From Zancudomyces culisetae (lineage: Eukaryota > Kickxellomycota > Harpellomycetes > Harpellales > Legeriomycetaceae), in assembly GCA_001969505.1 (NCBI GenBank), contig LSSK01000469.1, positions 1 to 22,565 of the forward strand: 22,565 bases of DNA. The letters run 5' to 3'. The position numbers and the translations under genes are program-made. Every line of letters begins with the position of its first letter. Positions within the stretch are counted from its first letter, which is position 1. The notes under the pieces are model-generated. The model did not search any database. It was not told the origin of the DNA and worked only from the letters and a program-made list of their open reading frames with translations. Positions 9,603 to 19,380 of this stretch are shown piece after piece.

Positions 9603-10281
9603 TTGCTCTTGTTTGGTTTTAAATAGCGGGCTATTTTTTGGAGGAAGAAACGCAAAAAAGGCCTTTATAAAAGTGTCCGTTTTACTGGCTGAGCTCTGTT
9701 ATTTCCTCAAAAAGGTCTTTTTTTAGCTAAAATCAAAGGTGGATTCGTAGGGATCAATATTGCTCAGAGGGCATTTTTCGTCAGGCACAGAGAACGTAAA
9801 CTATAAAGCTCAGGACAATGCTCTTTTTCTTCAGCAATATAATCACAGGTATACATTTACTAATCCAACAAATAAATAATATTGACTCTATTTGCGTGAA
9901 AGTAATCAAATACATATTCTAATATTATTGGCAAATCTAATTTAAAAATCCCAAAGCCAGTCGATTTTCTCTCTTTGTTCTAAAGCGCATAATAGAAAAA
10001 TGGCATTACAAATGTCGTTTGAAATACAACACCCGCAACTTATTGCGTATCAACACGGTTAAGATTCGGCTCACCAGTATTTACTGTTTACTGCATCATA
10101 TAAAGGATGAACGCCGGGGGATGTGTTTTGCTAAAAGTATGCGGTTTATTATTTGCTGTAGCTTTTTGTTGTTTCATTTTGTTGTTGGAGTTATAGGTGG
10201 TTCTTTATTCATTAATATCGAAAAGCTGACCCAGGACTATAGGTTAAAATTATAACAGATGCATTTGAAAAGGGATACATT

Positions 10282-10457
10282 TATAAATATTTAGTACATA
10301 CGTTTGCGCTTTTCACCTTCATCACCCTTCTCTTTCTCCTTTCTCTTCTCACCAACTTTGCCAATTCAAACCAGTCTTAAAATCAACAGCAACCATATCA
10401 GTTCCTCTATCTTAAAATCAAATATATCTCGTGGTTAACAAGTCGTTAAAGAGCAAC
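10282..10457 (+). promoter_or_regulatory. Promoter-like block: TATA box, C/T-rich tract, A-rich leader
   Basis: TATAAATA at 10282-10289 is followed by a strongly pyrimidine-rich plus strand (10309-10355) and then an A/C-rich stretch to about 10450. This order is characteristic of strong yeast promoters and their 5' leaders. The first ATG, at 10458, opens only ten codons (ending TGA at 10488-10490), and no longer frame follows. The block therefore predicts a transcript, but not an obvious protein. It could be a non-coding RNA or a very long leader for the gene at 14783. This is inference from composition only. Confidence 0.35.
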
Positions 10458-13195
10458 ATGGGCTTCTTTGCTCGGAAGGCAACAATGTGACTTTGGCTCA
10501 ATCAAGCAAACACAATTAAACATATTAAATTTTTATACGTAAATGATGGCAATTTGCTGTTATTTGAATTCAACCTTTTATCTATTTTCTTCTCTGTTCA
10601 ACTATAAGGCTCCCATAAGCCCCTTTCTCATGATAAAATTTTAGGGATAGTGATAAATACAATTCAAAATATATTCGTGTACTAGTATTACAACCTGTAT
10701 GTACCCTCATATATATTTCTTTTCTAAGAGAGTCGATGGAAAGCTAGTTTCCAAACTATTAATAACCCAAGAACACACATACTCTGAATTCTTCCCAGTA
10801 TCTAACTACATTACATCTGTGTTAGTGTTAATGAAAAACGTAGGTTTTCTTAAAGGTGGAGGCATGAGACTGCAGAGACCATACACCAAAACGCTGATAT
10901 TGGGACACGATTGTGGTACCCATATGTTCACATATATACCTTCACTCTGCTCAGACGGGAAATGTTTGTTTGAGTCCAAGAAAAATATCTAACAACTAGC
11001 ATTTGATTTTCAGACATTACTCATTTTATATTGAGTTTTATTTGGTAATCAAGCCACTATATGTTCAAATATATTCAGCTAAGTCTGTGTGGCATATACA
11101 GGCGCACATTAGTCAGTTACTCGTATCTTTGGAAATTGTGAACTGGTTTTTTTCATTCTACCTATTCGGATTACAATCAAGGTACCATACAATGATGCCT
11201 TATTAAAAAGCCACAGATAAAGCACAGGGTAAAGCACAAAAAAGGTTAAGTGAAAAGTAAAAAAAATAAGATAGCTCGTCTACCCGGTTAACCCAGCCTT
11301 AGTTCCAGGCAACTTCCTTACATTTCTGGTTGGAATAATACACCCACATTTCTAAAAGTTTAGTGTTAACTAAAAATATCTAATCGGTTTGCGAACAAAA
11401 GAAATCTCCCTTAATTATTCATCATGAATTAAGAGCCAGTCACATGCTGAAGATATGGAGCGGCGAAAATGCGGCAATTTTCAATTTCCCAAAACCTAGG
11501 TGTGTTATTCGGAACAAAGTGACATCAGAAAATTATTCTTTTGTTCGTATTTAGACACCAAATCAGTTTATTACAAATATGTTCATGTGAATCATACACA
11601 TTATTTTTATATATATTGAAAGTCGTATTCTCGTATAGTCTCCCCACAAATGTCCATCAAATCACTATCCTGAAAACAATCGACATTGACAATCAAGTGC
11701 TTATAAACTAATTACAAAAACGAGCATGCTTAACTATTGTCCCCTCTACCTTTACACAGAAGTCATACAGACTTGGTAACAGTATCAACACACCAGTCAA
11801 CGAATTTCCACTTCATAGAAACGCACCATTTATTGGCTGAAAGAGTTCACTGGAAAATATGCTAGTAAAAAATGGGAATAAAAGTGGTTAAATTGTTTAG
11901 CATAGGAAATCGTGTGGACTCTCACTCCAACATAAATAATATACCATTTCTCAAGAGCAAAGGAGGGGAAGAAGAATTGGTGTAATTGGGGCCCATCCAA
12001 CGGATGTGTAAATGAAAACAATTCATTGGGTGTTTTTTGCTTTGTTTTCGTCTCGGATTTTCTTCTGATTGAATGTTAACAAAACTGCTTATTAGAGGAG
12101 CTGAAAAATTATATCCCAGGAATTGAATCAATTCTCATTTTTCCCTGAATTTTAGTACTAAAATTGGCATGAAATAACATATATGTGTTAGTGGGATCTA
12201 ACAAGATAGCTAAAGCTGTTTGCTACATACAACTAGCGAGATGATGGGCTCGAGGTACTGCCATAGAAAGTCAAAATTCGCACATAATACTTCACCTTCA
12301 TATTATTTAAACAACCAAAACCCATGACACGTTTTTGAGGGGGCTGAGGTCATTGAAGGTTGCACCTCCGTCGGCTTTTGAGATGTATCAGGATGCGCAA
12401 TTCCTAGCTAGATGAGGTTAAATCTACACGGTAGCCAATACATGCAAGCAAAAAGAAAAAAAAAGGAGTAACATGTCTGCTACCTCCACAATCAATTAGC
12501 TGTGCTTACAGCAAGATGAACATCATTGATTATTATAAAGGAAATCATGCCAACACAAGGAAATGATAACAATGAAAAAATTTCCCCCTTTTCTGTCCAT
12601 GTAATTGTTTTCTTCCCCGTCCACTCCTTTGATTCTTTGTTCATCTTTTTAGAGGACAAGAGAAAAGGAAAAGCTGAGTTTTCTCTTGCATTCCGTGAGG
12701 CTTTTTTTTTTTGTTCAGGATTGTTTGTTATCTAAAATTGCACCGGTTTGCATTCTACCACTAGAAAAAGATCATATCTCCATTGTTTCCTACATTCCCG
12801 TTGAGATTTCGGTCAACTTCAAACCTATGTGCCCCAAAAAAAACACGAATTAGTGGCTATCTTGCTCCATCTGTTTTACCTCATTATACATACTCCTCAG
12901 TTGTTATTCCAAGCAGCACAACTGACCTTTTTTGGTCCCATGTCTTGAAACAACCCAAAGAAAAGTCGGAAAAAAAAAACTGCCGTCAAGTAAACAAATA
13001 AAAACACTAGAGTAAAACAAAATTCGAATTCTGGGAACAGTATCACTGTTTCCAATATACTGCGTATCAGCCAATTACTAAGGAAAAGACAACCTACACC
13101 TCCTCCTGTTCCCTTTATTTTCAGCCTCGCGTGGGTTTTTTCCCAAAAAAAAAAAGTGTATTCAGAGGAAAGTGAACACTATTTGAGACTAAAGC

Positions 13196-13207
13196 GGTAT
13201 AAAATCC
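13196..13207 (+). promoter_or_regulatory. TATA-box motif GGTATAAAATCC
   Basis: A clear TATAAAA core lies 80-90 bases before the short frame at 13284, a spacing suited to yeast initiation. A near copy, GGTATAAAACCC, is at 13960-13971. Both point along the plus strand toward the SAM-domain gene, and either could serve it or a non-coding transcript. Confidence 0.35.
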
Positions 13208-13283
13208 CGAACAACCAATGTTCCGGTTTCACCATTTTTAGAGCAAGTTTGCGGTTTTGTGTAGTTATTCTGCTAAAATAAAG

Positions 13284-13349
13284 ATGATAGCTAAAAAAAC
13301 CGTAGTGGCTGGTTTGCATATTGTTTTTTTAATGTGCGTGGTACGCTAG
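13284..13349 (+). CDS. Doubtful micro-ORF, signal-peptide-like (21 aa)
   Basis: ATG to TAG encodes 21 residues with a short Lys-Lys N-terminus followed by a hydrophobic core (VVAGLHIVFLMCVV). This is the pattern of a signal peptide or single membrane helix. A TATA motif lies about 80 bases upstream. The frame is very short and could be chance, or the first exon of a spliced gene whose donor I could not identify. It is listed so that expression data can be checked against it, not as an established gene. Confidence 0.12.
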   Translation: MIAKKTVVAGLHIVFLMCVVR

Positions 13350-13977
13350 CACGGGGACAGGCAGAATACACCACCTTATAAAACAAGTGACGGTGAACAA
13401 TAAATGTGTTCTTATATTGCATTCACAAAAAGGGGGGAGGCGGAAAATAGTCAATCCACCTTCTTTTCAGTATCCTTAAACTCTGGTTGGACTTATCATC
13501 AAAATCATCGTTGTGGTGAACTGACTCAGAAAACGTAAATTACATTCGTATGCTTGTTCAATGAGATAATGTGCTCCCCCATTAATTAAAAAACCAAGAA
13601 TTATGTACCAATTTATTCGAAAAAAGTCGATTGATGCTAAATAATGCTAAAACAAGTTCATTAGAGCGATATCATTTGTTATGTGAACCATCCATCAATC
13701 AGTGCCATCATCATTGTTTTTGCAAGCGCTGTGATTTTTATTATTATTTCCAGAAAACTTGAAATGGTTCACTGCACTTATTCAAGGTCATTTTTTTTGC
13801 ATTTCACAAAAATGGAACATTCAAAAGACGTTATTTGAATTTGCCCAAACTGCCGCTCCCTTTTTTCGCATTTTTGAAGCATTAAATAAAGGTTCCCAAG
13901 TGTAATTTTAGCATTTGAACGCTGAAATACCTGATTGCAAAGGTGCAAAATAAAATTTTGGTATAAAACCCACCAAA

Positions 13978-14145
13978 ATGGACAACAATATCATCTTTTT
14001 TTTTTTAGGGTTTTTCGTTAGCACATATATTTATTATTTTTCCAATAACATAGGAAATAGAAGCGTATTAATTCTAGCATCTAAGAAAATATTTGCAACA
14101 GTGCTTTTACTCTGTTTCCTCCACATACCAACCACTTTTCGCTAA
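13978..14145 (+). CDS. Doubtful small ORF, two hydrophobic segments (55 aa)
   Basis: ATG at 13978 to TAA at 14143-14145 encodes 55 residues with two hydrophobic segments (IIFFFLGFFVSTYIYYF and IFATVLLLCFLHI) separated by a polar loop with basic residues. The frame includes a T12 tract coding Phe-Phe-Phe-Leu, which inflates hydrophobicity. The nearest TATA motif is only about 10 bases upstream of the ATG, too close for the usual yeast spacing, so it may not be the start of a translated message. Confidence 0.12.
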   Translation: MDNNIIFFFLGFFVSTYIYYFSNNIGNRSVLILASKKIFATVLLLCFLHIPTTFR

Positions 14146-14782
14146 CCATCTCTCGCATATAGTATGTATTTGTATCTTTTTATTTGGTAATACATATGCT
14201 AGAATAGTCCTTTTATTTAAAAGATAAGATAAACAACATAAGCAGCAATAGGCTGAAAATAAGGCTATACATATATTTCGTCTATAGAATATTCCAAAGA
14301 GCAGAAAATACGGTGGAATTTAGCTAGGAGAAGTAGGTAGTCTTAATACATACACAGACTTCCAAGAGACACGGGTACAGTATATATATAATCCAAAACC
14401 AGGCTTAAGATAGTGCTTAAAAGATCTGGTTCGCAACAATACTCGTGAAGAGCAAAGGGTGACAAGTGTAAAAGCGAGCACCAGAACAAACAGGTGAAAA
14501 GCTCTCAAGGGGTGGTGGTCCAGATATATATAATCATAAGTGTATCTTTGCAGTGGTGAATCAAGTGCTGTTAAGATCACAAATATACACAGAGTAGCAT
14601 TGATACAAGAATTCTGATAAAGCCTACTCTACTCAGAGTATCCAAACAGGCAAACACATAATATATCTAAAAAGAAAAATCTTATCATTCATCGCACTGT
14701 AGAGGCAATAAAATAAAAAACAGGGAAGTCTAAAAAAAAAAGAAAAAGGAACAAGAAAAGATATAACCTCTCTTATTTTAAT

Positions 14783-16090
14783 ATGACTGAACAAGAAGAG
14801 CCGGCAAAAGTTAATGGCGCAAGAAAGATGGCTCAACCGCCGGATAGTCATGGGCATGGTGGCGCAGATCCGCGGGAATGGACGGTGGAGGAGGTATGTA
14901 GATGGGTAAGGACGGATCCTAAGCTCGAAGATTTGGTACCTATAGTCAGGACACACTCGCTGGATGGACATGTATTACTAAATTATATCACAAACGTTGT
15001 GTTAAGGGACGAGTTGGGTATCACAGCATTTGGTAAAAGAGTCAGATTTCTTGAGGCATTAGAGGCTCTTAAATGGACAGTGGGGATTGTGAATAGAGGG
15101 AGGAGAGAGCGCATAGAACATGCTTCGCGGAAAAATGCATATGCAAACAATGGTTTAAACAAACAACATGGTACCAGTTACAAAAGTGTTATAGTAAATT
15201 CACATACATCACAATCCGCGCCAAATACAGGATTTATCGATCGTATAAAACCGACTTCGGCAACACTTTCAGAAAGGGGAGAACGTGAATATGGCGTGAT
15301 TCGTGAAAACTCAACTACCAGCGAGTGGGCTGATGGAAAATATCAATGCCACAGTAGGGAGAGAGAAAGTGAGAGCAATACCCCAGAAAAATCATACTCA
15401 TCTCCAGAGTACTACGAGGATATGGGTTCGAATTATAATGGCCACGGGTCTTCCATGCTAGTTAACGGGAATTCACATGATAAAAGAGCAGCATCGAGAA
15501 TTGCGGACGCAGAAAAAAAGCGTATCAAGAGACAGGAGCTTAAAAAAGATCCAGCAGCATATGCACTATATCTTCAAAAGGAGCGAGAAAGAAATGCAAG
15601 AAGAAGAGCAAGAATGCGAGAAGAAAAGGAGGCTAGGCTAAGTAGCTTGGGAACTAACAGTATTTTTAAAATAATGTCTGATAACTTGCCGCTGTACAAC
15701 GCAGTTGAAACACCAAATGGGGGGTATGCTAGCCATGATATGAAACAAGAGGATGAAGAGAGCGGTGTAGCACTATCTAACAATAATGACGATACACCCT
15801 CTAATACCGAGAAGAGCAGTCCCAAAGACTCTACCAAACAAAATTCGTCGTCACCAATGGGAGTATCTCGGATTACTGACCCAAGTAAGCGTAGGTTATC
15901 TGACGCCTTGGGTGAAGCGGGGGTGGATACCAACCAGGCAAGCACTTCCCCCAGCATTGAAAACTTAGACATACACTCTATTAAGAAAAAAATCAGAATT
16001 GTCCCATCCTCAACAGAGCATCCCGGATTTAAGAAAGAAAGCTTCTTGACTGATGGCGCTGATCAAAACACCAGCAGTACTCCCAACTAG
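14783..16090 (+). CDS. SAM-domain protein with basic helical segment, function unknown
   Basis: This 435-residue soluble protein has no clear named match that I recognise. Residues about 33-97 form a sterile alpha motif: W33 and W41 in WTVEEVCRWV, LDGHVLLNYI, then LRDELGITAFGKRVRFLEAL. That is the polymer- or partner-binding type found in signalling and polarity proteins such as Ste50, Byr2 and Boi1. A long polar Ser/Asn-rich region follows. Residues about 236-285 are exceptionally basic and predicted helical (KKRIKRQELKKDP, then KERERNARRRARMREEKEA), suggestive of nucleic-acid binding or a nuclear signal, though not a canonical bZIP because no leucine heptads follow. The C-terminal third is Ser/Thr/Asp-rich and carries KRRLS (S373), a protein kinase A consensus, and a second basic patch, KKKIRI. 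The start is the first ATG of the frame, after an A-rich leader. It might be a signalling adaptor or a transcription-related factor; the sequence alone does not decide. Confidence 0.75.
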   Translation: MTEQEEPAKVNGARKMAQPPDSHGHGGADPREWTVEEVCRWVRTDPKLEDLVPIVRTHSLDGHVLLNYITNVVLRDELGITAFGKRVRFLEALEALKWTVGIVNRGRRERIEHASRKNAYANNGLNKQHGTSYKSVIVNSHTSQSAPNTGFIDRIKPTSATLSERGEREYGVIRENSTTSEWADGKYQCHSRERESESNTPEKSYSSPEYYEDMGSNYNGHGSSMLVNGNSHDKRAASRIADAEKKRIKRQELKKDPAAYALYLQKERERNARRRARMREEKEARLSSLGTNSIFKIMSDNLPLYNAVETPNGGYASHDMKQEDEESGVALSNNNDDTPSNTEKSSPKDSTKQNSSSPMGVSRITDPSKRRLSDALGEAGVDTNQASTSPSIENLDIHSIKKKIRIVPSSTEHPGFKKESFLTDGADQNTSSTPN

Positions 16091-17140
16091 TATGAAGGCT
16101 ATGATATCAAACAAAGCGATCATTTGTAAATATACGCCCCTTTTCTCCTGCATTAAGTGGTTAGCTTCCCTCCCAACTACAACCTCGCTCTCCGTGACGC
16201 ATTCTCAAATATCGCCCCTTCTATACACCTACAATGTCCGCTCATGAACTGACTCCATCGTAAACTAACTGTGTTGGTCTCCAAGCTGTATTGAGGGGGG
16301 GGGGATTGTATATCGGCTTGGATAATAGCTGTCGGCGTGGATGTTGGCTGGGACGTATCTTAGGTTGTATCGAGACTTCAGCAACCTCTAGTACTATAGG
16401 CCAGAGTTGGCTTGGCAGATGTCTTGTAAATCACATAGGCATGTGTTTGGCAGTCGTATCCAGTTTTTGTATCATTATTCTTTAGTGTTAGTCCGGATGT
16501 GTTCTGAATCTGCTCACTTCATTTCCAACCTCACATATGTAGGGGGCGTACCGATACATTATGTGCTTTTGAGTATAGCTTCTTTTTATTCGCAGTGTCT
16601 AAGATATAGCCGTGAGGATGGTATTACTGAGTTTCCGCCTGCAACCTTTCCTAACCAAAACTAAATAAAAACCAGGCATTCTAGCAGTAACTTGCTTTTT
16701 TTTTTAGAGAACCTGTTTATTACCCTATTTTTTCGTAACAGATAAATCCTATATTGCTTTGAAAAAAAATTTTTTAGATCAGAGGTTTATGTAAATAGTT
16801 ACACTTTATGACGTCTTCAATTGAAATAGAACACAATTATTGCCCAGAGATTGGCACACTTTTTCTCGTATGATACACCTAAAACCGTTATGACTCTATA
16901 AACCATAACTACCCTGAGCAATAAACAGACAAAAGGTTTCAAGTGTTCAGAGGTGAGTTTATTTAAAATAACACCAAAGTATTTGAAGTGAAAATTAAAA
17001 CAAACCCTAAAGGGAAATTTCGTGTTCATACATAAACACATATCTATTTGTCTATCTGTATACAAGCGTTATTGAGGAATCATCTCACTGTTAAAACATA
17101 ATTAGAAGTATACAACAATACTAGAAATAAATAATCAAAA
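16091..17140. other. Spacer between SAM-domain gene and HIS7
   Basis: This 1.05-kb spacer holds the 3' end of the SAM gene and the HIS7 promoter. Visible are a G10 run (16295-16304), T-rich sequence near 16695-16704, a CRE-like TGACGTCT at 16809-16816 and a Gcn4-type TGACTCT at 16891-16897. Short open frames near 16291-16664 look like chance. No RNA gene was recognised. Confidence 0.6.
16891..16897 (+). promoter_or_regulatory. Gcn4-type site (TGACTCT) upstream of HIS7
   Basis: TGACTC is the core of the Gcn4 response element found before amino-acid biosynthetic genes, including several HIS genes of S. cerevisiae. The site is about 250 bases before the HIS7 ATG, with a TATAAA overlap directly downstream. 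TGACGTCT at 16809 is a further bZIP-type candidate. Function is inferred from motif and position only. Confidence 0.5.
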
Positions 17141-18906
17141 ATGGACCAGAGCAACGACGGATTATATCTACTTGACTACGGAGCAGGCAATTCCGGAAGT
17201 GTTATCAATGCAGTTGAATTCTTGGGTTACAAAATAAACGTGATAAAAAATGAAAAGGATTTTGAGAATGCAAAGGTAATAATAGCATTACTTGCACATC
17301 ATATACTTTTATTTGTGTATACCAGTGTTAATAAATAACACAAGTTTCACTCTTTTGTTGTTGCTTTTTTTAAAAAAATGTATAGAAAGTAATCTTCCCT
17401 GGTGTTGGATCCTTTGACCATGCAATGAGGCAACTACGGAATAAAGGTTTTATAGAGCCGCTTCTAAAATACGTAGCAGCCGGAAAACCACTTCTGGGTA
17501 TTTGCGTGGGGATGCAGGTTCTCTTTGAAGGCTCAGAAGAAAGTCCCTCAGAGCAGGGCCTCGGGATATTGAAGGGTAGAGTATCAAAGTTCAGTGATGA
17601 GAATAAAACCGTACCAAATATCGGATGGAATTCGGCAGTAATAGTCCAGGAAGGGGAAAAGGCCAATGATTTTTATGGGGTTGTGGATAAATCGTTTTAT
17701 TTTGTTCACTCGTATGCAGTAATGTATACAGGTTCAGAGGACCAGCTTGATTATGTATATAGTGCCAGTAGATACAAAGATGAGGTATTTGTAAGTTCCG
17801 TATGGAAAGACAACATTTTTGCAACGCAATTCCACCCTGAAAAATCAGGAAAAGTGGGGTTGAAAATTCTAGAGCAATTCATTAAAAATGCAATGCCAAG
17901 AGTGGGTGCCACCCAGGGAACAGCTACTCAACCAGAAGCCGTTGAATCATTACTCTCTGTCAGAGTTGTTGCATGTATGGATGTACGTGAGAATGACCAT
18001 GGTGATCTGGTGGTAACAAAGGGCGACCAGTATGATGTTCGGGAAGACAAAGGTGAGGGGCAAGTCAGAAATCTGGGAAAGCCAGTCGATCTTGCTACGA
18101 AATACTATACAGAAGGAGCGGACGAAGTTGTATTTTTAAACATTACTAGCTTCAGAAACATTCCCGTTAACGACTATCCCATGTTGGAGATTTTACGTCG
18201 AGCATCTAAGACTGTGTTTGTGCCTATGACTGTAGGAGGTGGAATTCGTTCTATCACTGACCCAGCTTCAAATAAGGTGTATAGTGCGGTGGACATCGCC
18301 GATTTGTACTTTAGAGCGGGTGCTGACAAGATATCTATAGGCAGTGACTCCGTTTATGCTGCAGAAAACTACATAAATTCAAACCGCACCCTTGACGGCT
18401 CCAGTTCTGTTGAACAAATATCTAAACAGTACGGCTCTCAAGCTGTGGTTGTTTCAATAGATCCTAAACGTGTGTATGTAGACCATCCAAGCTGCACTTC
18501 CCACACCACTATAAAAACAATGAAACCTGGTCCAAACAACGAAGAATACTGTTGGTTCCAAGTTACTGTAAAGGGAGGCCGTGAGGCGCGTGATTTGGAT
18601 GTTGTCCAACTGGCAACAGCGGTACAAGCACTAGGTGCTGGTGAAATTCTGCTCAACTGCATTGACACTGATGGGTCAAATTCCGGATATGATCTCGAGC
18701 TGCTTTCTTTAGTCAGAAAGCATGTAACCATCCCTATTGTTGCCTCAAGTGGAGCTGGAAAGCCTGATCATTTCTTACAAGCCATCAATATTGCTCGTTC
18801 CGATGCTGTCCTTGCTGCTGGTGTCTTTCATAGGGATCAGCTCAAGATAAATGACGTAAAGCGATACCTTATGGATTCGGGTGTAAACACCAGACCTTCG
18901 CTGTGA
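17141..18906 (+). CDS. HIS7: Imidazole glycerol phosphate synthase, glutaminase-cyclase (one intron)
   Basis: This enzyme converts PRFAR and glutamine to imidazole glycerol phosphate and AICAR in histidine biosynthesis. The spliced product is 551 residues (S. cerevisiae: 552), from exon 1 at 17141-17275 and exon 2 at 17386-18906. Joining them restores ENAK-KVIFPGVGSF, where PGVG is the conserved oxyanion strand. The N-terminal glutaminase domain has the triad C85 (GICVG), H195 and E197 (QFHPE). The C-terminal HisF-type barrel has D244 (ACMDVR), the FVPMTVGGGI loop, SIGSDSVYAAE, DPKRVYV and D472 (NCIDTDGSNSGYD). Four or more CTG codons fall at conserved leucines (GDLVVTKG, RNLGKP, GEILLNC), fixing CTG as Leu. 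The upstream Gcn4-type site suggests general amino-acid control. Intron retention would stop after a few tens of codons, so splicing is required. Confidence 0.97.
17276..17385 (+). other. HIS7 intron (110 bp)
   Basis: The donor is GTAATA and the acceptor is TATAG. These are the boundaries that restore both the frame and the conserved KVIFPGVG segment. An acceptor at the next AG, four bases on, would place TAA immediately in frame. There is no TACTAAC-like branch site. The nearest candidates are GTTAATA or AATAAC near 17329-17340, about 50 bases from the acceptor, followed by a T-rich tract at 17351-17371. Both donor and branch are weak compared with the introns of the gene at 19381-21984. Confidence 0.85.
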
Positions 18907-19380
18907 TGTTACTCTAGCCCAGTGTTCATAGCTGGTGTACCACATCATTTACCCCTTATATACATATAGCTGTGGGGGGGTTGCTGACTTCTTTATTTTT
19001 GTGTGTGTACCTTTTCGTCTCTATTTTGATTTTGATTTTCATTTTGTGAACTCCTCATATAGGCAAAAAGATAGTTAAATTAGGTATCATCATTCTACAG
19101 CCACAATACCTTTTATCAAGTAGCTTCTTTTTGATGTACCAGGTGGTTGCATATCACTGAGAATGGTTCCCACATTCTACGGTATGAAGAGTAGAAATTT
19201 CTTTTTAAAACAGCTTTTACTACTTTACTAATAAAAAAACCAAACTCGATAAATATACATTTCAAATACAGATAATAACTAATTTGCTAATGGAAAAGGT
19301 CTTAGGTATGGGAATTGTGGTTAATAATACAACTTGAGGGGGAAAAAAGGCACAAGCACTGGTCCAGCACCACCTTGTGT
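18907..19380. other. Convergent spacer between HIS7 and the C2H2 gene
   Basis: Both flanking genes end here. The spacer contains a G7 run near 18974, T-rich sequence and A-rich stretches suited to 3'-end formation on either strand. No gene was seen. The last exon of the C2H2 gene begins directly at the right end, so transcripts may overlap. Confidence 0.6.

Larger units (their letters stand above)
8473..14782. other. 6.3-kb gene-free interval between KEX2 and the SAM-domain gene
   Basis: The interval separates the 5' ends of divergent genes (KEX2 on minus, SAM gene on plus). No open frame here has recognisable family features, and those above 60 codons often lack an ATG or are low-complexity. 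Visible content includes several TATA-like sequences (TATAAAA near 9667, TATAAATA at 10282, GGTATAAAAYCC at 13196 and 13960), a C/T-rich leader-like block at 10309-10355, G12 at 9591-9602 and C8 at 9118-9125. There is also a slightly GC-richer patch at about 12335-12400, a TGACTCA site at 13522-13528, and isolated intron-like signals such as CTAACTTGGTATTTTAG ending at 9480, with no coding exon after it. No tRNA, snRNA or rRNA signature and no obvious long inverted repeat was found by eye. Possible roles are a long composite promoter, one or more non-coding transcripts, or a centromeric region. None is established. Confidence 0.6.

Noticed and set aside
9630-9643. An Sm-site-like CTATTTTTTGGAGG, considered as part of a telomerase RNA or snRNA
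   Set aside because: T-rich sequences of this kind are common here, and no snRNA core motif or telomere-template-like repeat was seen nearby.
10699-11206. Two consecutive open frames of 97 and 67 codons with an intron-like CTAAC...TTTTCAG at about 10988-11013 between them
   Set aside because: Neither translation shows domain-like composition or a recognisable family. The second frame does not start with a supported ATG, and joining them gives no sensible protein.
12240-12350. A box C/D snoRNA with ATGATGG (12241) and CTGA (12346)
   Set aside because: The C box does not match RUGAUGA and there is no terminal stem around the two boxes.
9328-12950. Three TGAAACA pheromone-response-like motifs (about 9328, 10171 reverse, 12944)
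   Set aside because: In 6.3 kb of AT-rich DNA on both strands this number is close to chance, and the motifs are not clustered.
14320-14580. An 86-codon minus-strand frame in the leader region of the SAM-domain gene
   Set aside because: It has no ATG (it begins at GTG), no recognisable motif, and overlaps the probable promoter or leader of the plus-strand gene.
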